A stretch of 64,000 nt of DNA from an uncultured Flavobacteriales bacterium (GTDB lineage: Bacteria > Bacteroidota > Bacteroidia > Flavobacteriales_D > Sanyastnellaceae), in contig CALKGQ010000014.1 in the NCBI GenBank assembly GCA_938085425.1, positions 1 through 64,000 on the forward strand, in the 5' to 3' direction. The translations under genes were made by a program, and so were the position numbers. Positions 33,713 to 42,859 of the stretch are shown here, in pieces (position 1 is the stretch's first letter; each line of letters opens with the position of its first letter). The notes below the pieces were generated by a model. That model was not told where the DNA came from. It was given only the letters and a program-made list of their open reading frames with translations, and did not search any database.

Positions 33713-36286
33713 TTACACCGCGTTGCGGCTCGCATTCACGATGCCGTACATCGTGCGGATGATGAGCTTGCGAAGCAGCTCGGGCGTCCAATCGGAAGCC
33801 TCTCCCTCCTCGCCGCTGTTCCTCTTTTCCATCTCCGCCAAAGCAAACTGTTGGATCACGAGCAAGGGCAGGATGATGCTGTCCCTGAGGCGAATGCTTT
33901 CTTTGATCGAAGGCACCGTCTCCATCAGCTCTTGCTGGCCCGTGATGGCAAGGACCAAAACGCGTGTGCGCTCGAACTCCTCATGGACCGTGTTCCAGAG
34001 TTCGCCAAACGTCGGGTGGTCCGCAAGATGCGCCGTCAATCGGAAGTCGCATTTCTTCATGGACTGCATGGAGTTCTCGATCAATGTCCGGAAGAAGGCA
34101 TTACGTCGGTACAGGCCTGCAGCCTCCTCGAGCCTCCCTTCGCGGTCCAACGCCTCCAATGCCGTGCCCAATCCGTAGTACCCGGGAACGTTTTGCTTCA
34201 GCTGCGACCACGATCCCACAAAAGGAATGGCGCGCAGGTCCTCAAAGCGAATGGCCCCGTCCTTGGCTCTTGACGTTGGACGGCTTCCAATGTTGGTGGC
34301 GCCGTAGTACTTCAGAGTGCCAAACGTCGCGAGGTAGTCCGTGAACTCTGGACGGTTGCGGAGTGTGAGGTAGTGGCTGTGGGAGGTCGAGCCCAACTCG
34401 TCCAGCAAGGCAGCGTCCGCCGCGGAAATCTGGGTGTCCTCCTCGTCGAACAAGCGGTTCTTCACCCCCGCCGTGAACAGCAACTCCAAGTTGAATCCGG
34501 CCGACTTGGGGATGCCAAAGTTGGACGAGATCGTCTGGCCTTGGATGGTTGTTTGGATCTCACGGTTTTCAATGTCGCGCCCCAACGAGGCGTAAAACCG
34601 GTGGGTGTTGCCCCCACCCCTTGCAGGCGGTCCACCCCGTCCATCGAAGAACATGACGGTGCGTCCATGGTCGCGGCTCACCTGCGTGAGGTTTTGTTTG
34701 GCCCGGTAAATCGCCCAATTCGCACGGAGGTAGCCTCCATCTTTGGTGCCGTCCGAGAAGCCAAGCATGACGGTTTGGTCGCTGTGCCGTGCGTCGAGGT
34801 GCGCAGCATAAACGGGGTGGGCGTAAAGACGCGCCATTTCTTCCTTGGCCCCGTCCAGGTCTTCGATGGACTCGAACAACGGCACCAAGTCAACCGTCAA
34901 AGCTCCCTCCCATCCACTGGACAGCGCCATGGCGTGCAACACGGCGATGTCCAAGGCCCCAGAGCAGTTGCTCAAGATGTAGCGGTGGCAACCCTCTTCC
35001 CCATTGTGGCGCTGGATTTCTTGCATGGCCCGAAGGCTCTCAAGGACATCTTGGTGACGGTCCTCCTTCAAAGTGCCTTCAAAGGGAACGTTTCTGCGGA
35101 ACAACCAATCGATGGCCTCGTCCTCGGGCATTGCCGTGAAGGCCGCCACGGCTTCTGCCCCTTCTTGGGCTTCCAAGAGTTCTAGGAAGGCACTCTTGAC
35201 CACCCTTGCATCTTGCCGGATGTCGAGCGAGGCAAAGTGAAGGCCAAACATCCGGACCTTGAAGATGAGCTGTCGGATTTGGTCCACATACAACCCATTG
35301 AAATCTTCTTCCACCTTCTTTTCCAAACGGCGGAGGCCATGCCACAGGACATCCTGCTTCAACGACAAGTCGCTCGTGTTGAAGATGGCGTCTTCGATCA
35401 TGCCTTGCAACATGTCCAGTTCTCCTTCAAGGCCCTTGAAGGTGATCAGACGTCGCAACTCTCGGAATTCCTTCTTGTAGCATCGCAACAAGGTCAGCTT
35501 GAGCTTCCGCGCGACACGCAAGGTGGTCTCTGCCCCAACGTAGGGGTTGCCGTCGCGGTCGCCTCCAGGCCAAAACCCAATGCGCAGCATGCCCATGTTG
35601 AGCCCCTCCCCATTGGGTCGGCCCAAGGCATTGGCCACGCGGGCCCCCAAGGAGGCACAGGCCTTGAAAAAGACGTTTTCCAGGTACCAAATCTGACGGA
35701 TGGCCTCCTCGTAAGGTGTGGGCGGTTCGCTTTGGAAAAATGGGGTCAGCCCCAATTGGTGCAGTCCTTTGCGGATGCTCACCAAGTCGTTGTCCTCCAT
35801 CGCCAGGGCGAGGTCCGTGATGATGGCCAAAACGTTCCCAGGATAAAATTGCGTGGGGTGCGAGGTCAGCACGACACGCACGGCGTAGGAGGCCAACATG
35901 GCCCGCATGTCCTCCTCAAGGCCATGGCGACGCACGCGTTGCATGAGGCTTTGGAGCGACTCCGCACCGCCCATGTCGTTGAGTTGGGCGTAGCGGGCAT
36001 CTTCCAAGGCATCGACCAAGACGACTTGACGCTCGATGTATTGGATGATGCGGAACAACAATGCCGCCCCCTCCTCGGCGTCGGACTTGCCTTGGCCCGA
36101 AAGGAAGGCCGTCAAGATGTCATGGGGGGCATCGCCGCGCTCCAGTCCCAGCTCGCAGGCCTCCTGCAAGAGCGGGACACGCAAGCCCGTTTGTCGGATC
36201 CCGTCCAAAGGCAACGTGAGGAAAATCCCATTGAACACCTGGTAGGGATGGCTCACCACCGACCGATAATCCTTCTTTTCTCGCAT
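33713..36286 (-). CDS. ppc: Phosphoenolpyruvate carboxylase
   Basis: Anaplerotic enzyme fixing bicarbonate onto PEP to give oxaloacetate. 857 residues from ATG 36286 ([10 protein letters not shown]); the open frame upstream enters trmD and is rejected. Catalytic His143 lies in [14 protein letters not shown]. Other motifs are [19 protein letters not shown], the [14 protein letters not shown] loop and the conserved C-terminal end (RNAV here versus the usual RNTG), plus [12 protein letters not shown]. It diverges from trmD across 34 bp that hold both promoters' -7 boxes. Confidence 0.95.
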   Translation of the reverse strand: MREKKDYRSVVSHPYQVFNGIFLTLPLDGIRQTGLRVPLLQEACELGLERGDAPHDILTAFLSGQGKSDAEEGAALLFRIIQYIERQVVLVDALEDARYAQLNDMGGAESLQSLMQRVRRHGLEEDMRAMLASYAVRVVLTSHPTQFYPGNVLAIITDLALAMEDNDLVSIRKGLHQLGLTPFFQSEPPTPYEEAIRQIWYLENVFFKACASLGARVANALGRPNGEGLNMGMLRIGFWPGGDRDGNPYVGAETTLRVARKLKLTLLRCYKKEFRELRRLITFKGLEGELDMLQGMIEDAIFNTSDLSLKQDVLWHGLRRLEKKVEEDFNGLYVDQIRQLIFKVRMFGLHFASLDIRQDARVVKSAFLELLEAQEGAEAVAAFTAMPEDEAIDWLFRRNVPFEGTLKEDRHQDVLESLRAMQEIQRHNGEEGCHRYILSNCSGALDIAVLHAMALSSGWEGALTVDLVPLFESIEDLDGAKEEMARLYAHPVYAAHLDARHSDQTVMLGFSDGTKDGGYLRANWAIYRAKQNLTQVSRDHGRTVMFFDGRGGPPARGGGNTHRFYASLGRDIENREIQTTIQGQTISSNFGIPKSAGFNLELLFTAGVKNRLFDEEDTQISAADAALLDELGSTSHSHYLTLRNRPEFTDYLATFGTLKYYGATNIGSRPTSRAKDGAIRFEDLRAIPFVGSWSQLKQNVPGYYGLGTALEALDREGRLEEAAGLYRRNAFFRTLIENSMQSMKKCDFRLTAHLADHPTFGELWNTVHEEFERTRVLVLAITGQQELMETVPSIKESIRLRDSIILPLLVIQQFALAEMEKRNSGEEGEASDWTPELLRKLIIRTMYGIVNASRNAV

Positions 36287-36294
36287 GATGGCAG

Positions 36295-36302
36295 CAAAGT
36301 TA
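36295..36302 (-). promoter_or_regulatory. -7 box (TAACTTTG) for ppc
   Basis: A perfect TAnnTTTG on the minus strand, ending eight bases before the ppc ATG. It sits five bases from the oppositely oriented trmD box. Confidence 0.55.
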
Positions 36303-36307
36303 CCTCG

Positions 36308-36315
36308 TACTTTTG
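36308..36315 (+). promoter_or_regulatory. -7 box (TACTTTTG) for trmD
   Basis: A perfect TAnnTTTG, five bases before the trmD ATG at 36321, implying a leaderless or one-base-leader transcript. Confidence 0.55.
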
Positions 36316-36320
36316 AACCC

Positions 36321-37007
36321 ATGCGCATCGACATCCTGACTGTTCTCCCCGGGCTCTTGAGTGGGCCTTTCTCTGAAAGCATTGTCAAACGCGGTGTGGA
36401 CAAGGGCCTCGTGGAAGTCCATGTGCACAACCTTCGGGACTGGAGCACCAACAAGCACAAAAAGGTGGACGATGCGCCCTTTGGCACTGCGGCGGGCATG
36501 GTGCTGGCCATGCAACCGCTCCACGACGCCATCTCAGCCTTGCAGGCCGAGCGCAGCTACGACGAAGTGATTTTCTTGACCCCCGACGGCGAACAGTTGA
36601 AACAAGAGCGCGTCAACCAGCTGTCATTGAGCGGCAACCTTTTGATGATTTGCGGCCACTACAAAGGCATCGACCAGCGCCTGCGGGACCATGTGGTCAC
36701 CATGGAGATCAGCATTGGGGACTATGTGCTCAGCGGTGGCGAATTGGCCGCAGCGGTGCTGACAGATGCCCTCGTTCGCCTCGTGCCGGGGGTCATTGGC
36801 GACGAGACGAGTGCCTTGACAGACAGCTTTCAAGACGGCCTTTTGGCCCCTCCCGTCTACACGCGTCCCGCAGAATACAACGGGTGGAAGGTGCCAGACG
36901 TCTTGCTCAGTGGCAACCATGCAGCCATTGATGTCTGGCAGGAGGAGCAGGCCTTGGCCCGCACCCGAGAGCGTCGCCCCGATTTGCTCGAAGGGCGCGA
37001 CGTGTAA
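36321..37007 (+). CDS. trmD: tRNA (guanine-N1)-methyltransferase TrmD
   Basis: Methylates G37 of tRNAs with S-adenosylmethionine. 228 residues with the SPOUT deep-trefoil knot segment [28 protein letters not shown], the preceding [11 protein letters not shown] and the C-terminal [21 protein letters not shown] domain. The ATG at 36321 puts [13 protein letters not shown] at the N-terminus as in all TrmD proteins. It is followed by rplS after 106 bp, the usual trmD-rplS order, with rpsP and rimM displaced to the window start. Confidence 0.96.
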   Translation: MRIDILTVLPGLLSGPFSESIVKRGVDKGLVEVHVHNLRDWSTNKHKKVDDAPFGTAAGMVLAMQPLHDAISALQAERSYDEVIFLTPDGEQLKQERVNQLSLSGNLLMICGHYKGIDQRLRDHVVTMEISIGDYVLSGGELAAAVLTDALVRLVPGVIGDETSALTDSFQDGLLAPPVYTRPAEYNGWKVPDVLLSGNHAAIDVWQEEQALARTRERRPDLLEGRDV

Positions 37008-37047
37008 TTTCTTGGGGCCAAGACGCGGAGTTCACAAAGAATCTTCG

Positions 37048-37055
37048 TAATATTG
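37048..37055 (+). promoter_or_regulatory. Possible -7 box (TAATATTG) for rplS
   Basis: TAATATTG lies 58 bases before the rplS ATG in the 106-bp spacer after trmD. It would leave a leader of about 54 bases, longer than for most genes here. Confidence 0.35.
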
Positions 37056-37113
37056 CACCCCGTTAAAAGTGGGCCGTAGGGGCCTTCTTCTGGAAACGGC
37101 ATAAGAGAAGACC

Positions 37114-37467
37114 ATGGACCGCATCAAAGACATCGCCGCCAAGTTGGTGGAAGGCAAAGACTGGCCCGCGTTTGGCGCAGGCGACACTGTCACCGTGACC
37201 ATCAAGATCAAGGAGGGCAGCAAAGAGCGTTTGCAAGCGTTCCAAGGTGTGGTGCTTCAGCGCCGCGGCGTGGGCGCCACAGAGACCTTCACCGTGCGCA
37301 AAATCGCAAGCGGTGTGGGGGTCGAGCGCATCTTCCCCGTCAGCGCGCCCATCATCGACAGCATCGAGGTGAACAAGCGAGGCAAGGTCCGTCGTGCACG
37401 CATCTACTACCTGCGCGAGCGCACAGGAAAGTCGGCACGCATCAAGGAGCGTCGCGCCAACGCCTAA
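37114..37467 (+). CDS. rplS: 50S ribosomal protein L19
   Basis: 117 residues, standard length. L19 motifs: [49 protein letters not shown] and [22 protein letters not shown]. It lies at the 30S-50S interface. A strong terminator follows. Confidence 0.97.
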   Translation: MDRIKDIAAKLVEGKDWPAFGAGDTVTVTIKIKEGSKERLQAFQGVVLQRRGVGATETFTVRKIASGVGVERIFPVSAPIIDSIEVNKRGKVRRARIYYLRERTGKSARIKERRANA

Positions 37468-37506
37468 GTCTCCTGCCCCATCGGCCCTCGTCTCCAAGAC
37501 GTGGCC

Positions 37507-37542
37507 AATCAAAAAGCCAGCCCCTCGGCTGGCTTTTTGATT
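37507..37542 (+). terminator. Terminator after rplS
   Basis: A perfect 15-bp stem, AATCAAAAAGCCAGC (37507-37521) with GCTGGCTTTTTGATT (37528-37542), around a 6-base loop. The remaining spacer to 37669 holds a small hairpin (GCCTTGC 37619-37625 with GCAAGGC 37629-37635) and nothing else that was recognised. Confidence 0.9.
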
Positions 37543-37669
37543 GAGAAGATCTTCAGCGATGCGATGAAAAAGTGTGCCTACGAAGATGACGAGCCAAAAT
37601 CATTTTCTTTCCCCTCGAGCCTTGCTGCGCAAGGCCAAGATTTAAGAGGTTAACACTCGCTCGCTCCGC

Positions 37670-39730
37670 TCACTCGGCATCCCGAACGCAACGAACAGAA
37701 AAACCGAACCGTTGATTGTAGTCGTTGCGGTCGACATCCTCGTCGTAGTCCAGGCTACGGTACCACGCGCTGGATCCATCGGGCGAGGAACTCCACCAGT
37801 ACCCGCCGTAACCAGCGCTGTAGAAGAACCCATTGCTGCTCCGGAAGCCGCCCGGCAAACCTGAAAAGCCACTCGAGTTCGTGCCGTTGCCTCCCTGATA
37901 CCAACCGTAGGTGGTCTTCATCTGGCCGCCGGCAATCGATTCACCTCCTAGTTCGTCCGTCATCAAGGTCCACTCTCCGTCTGTCGGAACGTGCCAGCCG
38001 CTAGGGCACAAGCCACGGGCGTCGTCCACCGCATGCCAATTGTACAAGCGGCCGTATTCCTCCAAAGACTGCGCAGGATCGCATGCGTCGATGTCAGGAG
38101 AGTAGTTGTTGCATCCATCATCTTCACCGTACACTGCGACAGCACCAGAGTTCGTGGTTTCCCACTCGCTGTCGCTCAAGTTCGCGGGAATCGCGTCACC
38201 GTTGTCGTAGTTCTCGTTGCGGAGGTTCTCTGCGAACCAGCACTGGTCGCCAATCAACACCGTCGCATAGTCGTAGCCTTGGTAGCCCACAGGGTCGCCG
38301 CAAGCGCCGAAGAACGGCGCACAGGTGTAGGTGAACGTCGTATCGACATCCACTGCGTACACAAACCACTCCCCGTCCACTGGAAGGAATATACTGTCGT
38401 AGGTGGTGACGATTTGGTCGATCACAATTTCAGTCGGGCCTGGGCCGTTGCAGACGCCACACTCGTCTTCTACGCCAATGCAGGTGTCGATGTCGTCGCA
38501 GATGCCGTCGTTGTCCTCATCCCCTTCACAACCGCCTCCACAGACGCCCAAGACGTCGATGTAAGCGCAGGGCTCTGAAGGGTCGTTGGCATAGTTGCAA
38601 GCGTTGGTGTCCACGCAATCGTCGCCGCTGTCCCAAACCCCATCCAAGTCCACATCCGTGTCGCCATACACCGAAAGCATCATCAGGAAGTCCGTCACGG
38701 TCACGACGTAGTCGCCGTCCCAATCAAAGACGTTGGTGTTCACCACACCCTCGCAAGGGAAGATGCAGGAGCCATCGTCGTAAGTGGCTTCGCTCGCATA
38801 GTTCTCAGCAAGTTCATAAGTGCAACCGTAGACTTCACTGTTGTCGCACACGCCATTTCCGTTTTCATCTGCGAGGCAATCGCCACCGCATACTCCGACC
38901 GCGTCAAGTGCATTGCCTTCACAATCGCAATCTCCCTCAGGGATGTTGGAGCAACCGCATGCATAAGTTCCTCCTGGACCGTTGCAAATGCCACAAGCGT
39001 CGTACTCACCAATGCAATCATCAACATCATCACAGATGCCATCTTCATCTTCATCCTCTGGGCAATTGACAGCATTCCCACATTCACATGTATGTACACC
39101 TAGGTTCACGAACACTCCATCTAAAGTGTAATTCAAGGAATCGTTGGACCAAAGAGTACCGTCCCACTGATCTACAACAAGGAAGTCGTCCAACGCATCG
39201 GTGTCGCCTACTGTCACATTTGGCTTTCGGATCAAGGTGTGATTCTGGGTCATCTCTGCCCAACCTGTGGGACCGGGGTCCTCTCCAATCTTGCCGAAAA
39301 TGTCAACAGGGGCATTGGTTGAGATTTTGCGCAACACCAGCGCATCATTGCCATTGTAGTACATCGTGTTGTTCACATTGTAATTGGGGCAGAGCCATAG
39401 GTCAGCGGCGTCCAAAAGCCCGTCCCAAACGGGTTCCTCAAAATCAACACCGTTGGGGTCTCGCTTGTCCAAAGCGATTACCACGACGCTGTTTGCTTCG
39501 AGGGTGCCTGAAAGATCCACTTTTTGATTGTCTTCCGGTGTTGTAGCACCATTGCTGTAACGCTCGAGACGATAATCGCTCAAATCGACAGCCACGTCAG
39601 TGGGGTTGTAAATCTCGAGTGCTTTGTTGTTGGCAAGACCTTCAATGTATTCAGAGATAAATATCTCGTCACATTGCCCAACAGCAGTCAAGCAAGAAGC
39701 AGCCAAGAGAAGTGTGAAGAAGCGGTTCAT
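37670..39730 (-). CDS. Secreted lamin-tail/FISUMP-domain protein with Cys-rich repeats
   Basis: 686 residues from ATG 39730 (signal peptide MNRFFTLLLAASCLTAVGQ; ATGs at 39751 and 39760 are also in frame). A lamin-tail-like domain comes first (about 22-175, IFISEYIEGLANNKALEIYNPT). Then there are repeats of the CGVCNGPG / DGICDD / CGGDC type that bind calcium in thrombospondin-3-like proteins. Within them is a dockerin-like stretch (FDWDGDYVVTVTDFLMMLSVYGD). The last 150 residues (YATVLIGDQCWFAENLR ... RLYNWHAVDDARGLCPSGWHVPTD ... GFSVRCVRD) are a FISUMP domain. No T9SS tail is visible, so the export route beyond the periplasm is unclear. Function unknown. Confidence 0.85.
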   Translation of the reverse strand: MNRFFTLLLAASCLTAVGQCDEIFISEYIEGLANNKALEIYNPTDVAVDLSDYRLERYSNGATTPEDNQKVDLSGTLEANSVVVIALDKRDPNGVDFEEPVWDGLLDAADLWLCPNYNVNNTMYYNGNDALVLRKISTNAPVDIFGKIGEDPGPTGWAEMTQNHTLIRKPNVTVGDTDALDDFLVVDQWDGTLWSNDSLNYTLDGVFVNLGVHTCECGNAVNCPEDEDEDGICDDVDDCIGEYDACGICNGPGGTYACGCSNIPEGDCDCEGNALDAVGVCGGDCLADENGNGVCDNSEVYGCTYELAENYASEATYDDGSCIFPCEGVVNTNVFDWDGDYVVTVTDFLMMLSVYGDTDVDLDGVWDSGDDCVDTNACNYANDPSEPCAYIDVLGVCGGGCEGDEDNDGICDDIDTCIGVEDECGVCNGPGPTEIVIDQIVTTYDSIFLPVDGEWFVYAVDVDTTFTYTCAPFFGACGDPVGYQGYDYATVLIGDQCWFAENLRNENYDNGDAIPANLSDSEWETTNSGAVAVYGEDDGCNNYSPDIDACDPAQSLEEYGRLYNWHAVDDARGLCPSGWHVPTDGEWTLMTDELGGESIAGGQMKTTYGWYQGGNGTNSSGFSGLPGGFRSSNGFFYSAGYGGYWWSSSPDGSSAWYRSLDYDEDVDRNDYNQRFGFSVRCVRDAE

Positions 39731-39823
39731 CGAAATGAGCTTGGTTGTCATAATATACAAACGTTGGCTTTGGGAAATTGGCCTAAAGGCATGGACACAC
39801 GGAAAACCCGCGTGAAAACGAAC

Positions 39824-41515
39824 TCACCCGGCCATGACACGGTCGACCGTCGCGAGGATCTCGGCTTCCTTGCGCATGGCGCCTTCCACAAGTTTGGCGC
39901 ACTGGGACTCAATCTGGGCAACGTAGTTGGCGTCTTCGAGGTCGCCGCAGTTGATGCGGGCATTGAGGACAGCGCCTAGGACTGCCGTGCGAAGGCACAT
40001 GGCCCCCACCCCCGCGTCGGTCACGCTGTTGGGGTTGCCGTCGTTGGCCATGTCCGCCGCCATTGCAAGTCCGTCGTGCGCGAGCTGCGCCACCTGCATG
40101 GGAATGTCAATGGCGTTGCGCGTGGCATCTTGGATGGCTTGGTGTCGCTGAGACTGTTGGGCCTCGGTGGCCTTGGGCATGCCGTAGGCCGCCATGATCG
40201 CATCGAAGGCCGCGGTGTCGCGGTCCACCAATTGCATCAATTTGTCTTGAAGTGTCAAGCCCTTCTCTGCATGTGCGCTGAATTCTTCCCATCGGTCGTC
40301 CCACCCGCGCTTGTGGGCGCTGAGGTTCGCCACCATGGTCGCGAGGGCGGCACCGAGCGCGCCAGCATAGGCGGCAATGGATCCGCCGCCAGGGGCCGGC
40401 GCCTCCGAGGCCGTCGTGTCTGCAAACTGAGCCAGGGTCATTTGGATGAGGGGCGTGTTGCCTTGTTCCGCGATGATGTACTCGATGACGCGCTTGGCGG
40501 GGTCAAATGGTGCGAGGTCATCCAAACCAAGCGACTTGACCGCAATCTTGACTTTCTCCGCTTCAGAAATGCCCAGCGAACGCTGCTGCTTGCGCAGGTA
40601 GTGGTCCGCAGCGTCGAGAAGAACGCGGAGCGGCAGAAGTCCCACCAGCTCCGATCCGGTGACGCGGATGCCTCTCGCTTGCGCCTTGTTGCAGGCTTCG
40701 TCAAAGGCGACGTGAACAGGCGTGACGTTGATGTCGGTGAGGTTCAAGGAGAGCTGGGCAATGCCGTACTCCTCGATGTACCAGCCAATGCCTTTGACCG
40801 ACTTGAGGGTGCCAGGGATGCGAACAGGTTCACCGCGCTCGTCAAGGACGGCGGGGCCAGTGATGCCGTCGCGCTTTTTGATTCGGCCTGCCTCACGGAT
40901 GTCAAACGCAATGGCGTTGGCCCGACGGCTCGACGTCGTGTTGAGGTTGATGTTGTACGCGATGAGGAAATCACGCGCGCCGACGGCCGTGGCGCCGGTG
41001 CGGCGGGCCGTCTCGTTGAAGTCTGCCGGCCCAAAGTCCGGAGCGCCTTCGTCGGTGCTCAACTTGCCAAGCCCTTCGTACTGGCCTTTGCGGCACACTG
41101 CGAGGTTCTTGCGCTCGGGGCGCTTCGCGGCAGACTCGTAGAAGTAGCCGGGGATGCCGAGTTCGCGCCCCACGCGCTCGCCCACCTCATGGGCCACCTG
41201 GATGCATTCCTCCATCGTCACGCCCGAGACGGGCACAAACGGACAGACATCGGTGGCCCCCATGCGGGGGTGCTCACCGCTGTGCTTGGACATGTCGATG
41301 AGTTCGCTTGCTTTCTTGATCAAGCGAACCGCGGCCTCTCCCACCGTCTCAGGCGGCCCCACAAACGTGATGACCGTACGGTTGGTGCTCTTCCCAGGAT
41401 CGACGTCAAGCAGTCGGCAGCCCTCCACTGTTTCGACCACAGCAGCAACGGCGTTGATGACTTCGGGGCGACGTCCCTCGCTGATGTTGGGGACGCATTC
41501 AATGAGTCTTTGCAT
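39824..41515 (-). CDS. ftcD: Glutamate formimidoyltransferase / formimidoyltetrahydrofolate cyclodeaminase (fused)
   Basis: 563 residues. The formiminotransferase part occupies about 1-325 (MQRLIECVPNISEGRR at the start; HPRMGATDVCPFVPVSG with active-site residues). The cyclodeaminase part occupies about 345-563 (EAPAPGGGSIAAYAGALGAALATMVANL). It transfers the formimino group from formiminoglutamate to tetrahydrofolate and closes the ring, completing histidine breakdown. The ATG at 41515 matches the family N-terminus; the frame is open further up. It follows hutI by 40 bp but has its own -7 box four bases before the ATG. Confidence 0.94.
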   Translation of the reverse strand: MQRLIECVPNISEGRRPEVINAVAAVVETVEGCRLLDVDPGKSTNRTVITFVGPPETVGEAAVRLIKKASELIDMSKHSGEHPRMGATDVCPFVPVSGVTMEECIQVAHEVGERVGRELGIPGYFYESAAKRPERKNLAVCRKGQYEGLGKLSTDEGAPDFGPADFNETARRTGATAVGARDFLIAYNINLNTTSSRRANAIAFDIREAGRIKKRDGITGPAVLDERGEPVRIPGTLKSVKGIGWYIEEYGIAQLSLNLTDINVTPVHVAFDEACNKAQARGIRVTGSELVGLLPLRVLLDAADHYLRKQQRSLGISEAEKVKIAVKSLGLDDLAPFDPAKRVIEYIIAEQGNTPLIQMTLAQFADTTASEAPAPGGGSIAAYAGALGAALATMVANLSAHKRGWDDRWEEFSAHAEKGLTLQDKLMQLVDRDTAAFDAIMAAYGMPKATEAQQSQRHQAIQDATRNAIDIPMQVAQLAHDGLAMAADMANDGNPNSVTDAGVGAMCLRTAVLGAVLNARINCGDLEDANYVAQIESQCAKLVEGAMRKEAEILATVDRVMAG

Positions 41516-41519
41516 GGGG

Positions 41520-41527
41520 CCAAAGTA
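41520..41527 (-). promoter_or_regulatory. -7 box (TACTTTGG) four bases before ftcD
   Basis: On the minus strand TACTTTGG is followed by CCCC and then the ATG. It lies in the 40-bp gap between hutI and ftcD, so ftcD can be transcribed on its own as a leaderless message. Confidence 0.5.
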
Positions 41528-41555
41528 GCGCGCCCTTTGCCCAAGCGATTGGGGC

Positions 41556-42833
41556 TTACCCCTCCCAGATTTCCCCGTTGATGAACACCTTATCCACAAC
41601 CGCGTCCGTGAAGCGGTAGGCGATGTCCTGCAAGCCTTCCATCGGCTGGGTCACCATGAAATTGGCCCTGAACCCTCTGCCCAAAGCCCCGACCTCACGT
41701 GAGAGGTCCATGGCGGCTGCACCATTGAGGGTGGCGGCTGCAACGGCTTCGATCGGCAGCAAGCCCATCTTCAGACTGGCCAAACGCACCGCCATGGTCA
41801 TGTCCCCACTTGGTGCAGACCCCGGATTGTGGTCGCTGGCCAGCACCAAGGGAAGCCCTGCATCGACCAACGCGCGTCCGGGGGCATAGGGAATGCTCAA
41901 AAAATGGCTGCATCCTGGCAAAGCCACGGGATAGGTGGGTGACCGGTCCTCCAAGGACGCCGTTTCCAAACCTTCCAGCAAATGCTGGATCGCCTCGGCG
42001 GAACACACCTCCAGGTGGTCAACACTCCAAGCTCTTTGATTCACGCAAAGCTCCACTCCACCAATGTCATTGAATTGATTGACATGTATTTTGCCATTGA
42101 GCCCAAGTGCCTTTGACGCCTCCAAAATGACCTTGGTTTCCGCCACCCCGAAGTACCCTCTTTCGCAAAACACATCCACGAAATCCACCAAACCTTCCCC
42201 AGCAAGGGCCGGCAACATCACCTCGGCCACGTGACGCGTGTACGCCGCAGCATCCTCGAATCCTGGCGGCACGGCATGACAGCCCAAAAAGGTCGCGCGG
42301 ATGGGAATGGGCATGGCTTCTTTCAGTCGCGCCACCACGCGAAGCATTTTTCGCTCCGCCTCCAAGGTCAACCCGTAGCCCGATTTGATCTCCATGGCTC
42401 CGACGCCTTGCGACATGGCATGCCGAACGCGCTGCGCCGCCTCCTCGTACAGTTGGTCCTCGGACATGCCCTGCAAGGCCTTGGCCGAATTCAAAATCCC
42501 CCCACCTCGTGCAGCGATCTCTTGGTACGTCGCCCCTTCGAGGCGCATCAAGAACTCCTCGCTCCGTCCATGCGCAAACACCGTGTGGGTGTGGCTGTCG
42601 CACCATGCCGGAAGCACCCAACGCCCGTCCACGTCCACAATGTCAAGGCCCGACCAATCGGCGATGCCCGGAAATTCCGACATCGGACCAAAGTCCGCCA
42701 CACGCCCATTGTCAATCGCCAGCCACGCATCATGCATCACTGGGAATTGGGCCATGGCCACACCGGCCACCTCTCTTGGGACTTCGTCGAAGGCACCCAC
42801 AAGGCCTTTGATGTTCTTGAGCAACGTGCGCAT
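41556..42833 (-). CDS. hutI: Imidazolonepropionase HutI
   Basis: Amidohydrolase opening the imidazolone ring in histidine degradation to give formiminoglutamate, the substrate of the adjacent ftcD product. 425 residues. The zinc-site motif is WCDSHTHTVFAHGRSEEF, followed by GGGILNSAKAL and IKSGYGLTLEAERKMLRV, with the C-terminal LASDHNPGSAPSGDMTMAVRLA metal/substrate segment. ATG 42833 (MRTLLKNIKGL) matches family starts. It diverges from aroC across 26 bp. Confidence 0.94.
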   Translation of the reverse strand: MRTLLKNIKGLVGAFDEVPREVAGVAMAQFPVMHDAWLAIDNGRVADFGPMSEFPGIADWSGLDIVDVDGRWVLPAWCDSHTHTVFAHGRSEEFLMRLEGATYQEIAARGGGILNSAKALQGMSEDQLYEEAAQRVRHAMSQGVGAMEIKSGYGLTLEAERKMLRVVARLKEAMPIPIRATFLGCHAVPPGFEDAAAYTRHVAEVMLPALAGEGLVDFVDVFCERGYFGVAETKVILEASKALGLNGKIHVNQFNDIGGVELCVNQRAWSVDHLEVCSAEAIQHLLEGLETASLEDRSPTYPVALPGCSHFLSIPYAPGRALVDAGLPLVLASDHNPGSAPSGDMTMAVRLASLKMGLLPIEAVAAATLNGAAAMDLSREVGALGRGFRANFMVTQPMEGLQDIAYRFTDAVVDKVFINGEIWEG

Positions 42834-42839
42834 GACGTG

Positions 42840-42854
42840 CAAGGTATACCTTCG
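42840..42854. promoter_or_regulatory. Overlapping divergent promoter with palindrome AAGGTATACCTT
   Basis: The perfect palindrome at 42841-42852 contains two facing-away -7 boxes. TACCTTCG on the plus strand (42847-42854) ends five bases before aroC. TACCTTGC on the minus strand (42846-42839) ends five bases before hutI. Both genes start within the 26-bp spacer's edges. Confidence 0.5.
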
Positions 42855-42859
42855 CAGGG

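Noticed and set aside
35213-36316. 367-codon plus-strand frame opposite ppc
   Set aside because: Antisense to the conserved N-terminal half of ppc; no domain seen.
37619-37635. Small hairpin in the spacer after rplS considered as a terminator or attachment site
   Set aside because: Seven-base stem with a three-base loop, no T-run, no repeat partner and no adjacent tRNA or integrase.
40076-41581. 501-codon plus-strand frame opposite ftcD
   Set aside because: Arg/Val-rich shadow translation; ftcD domains lie on the minus strand.
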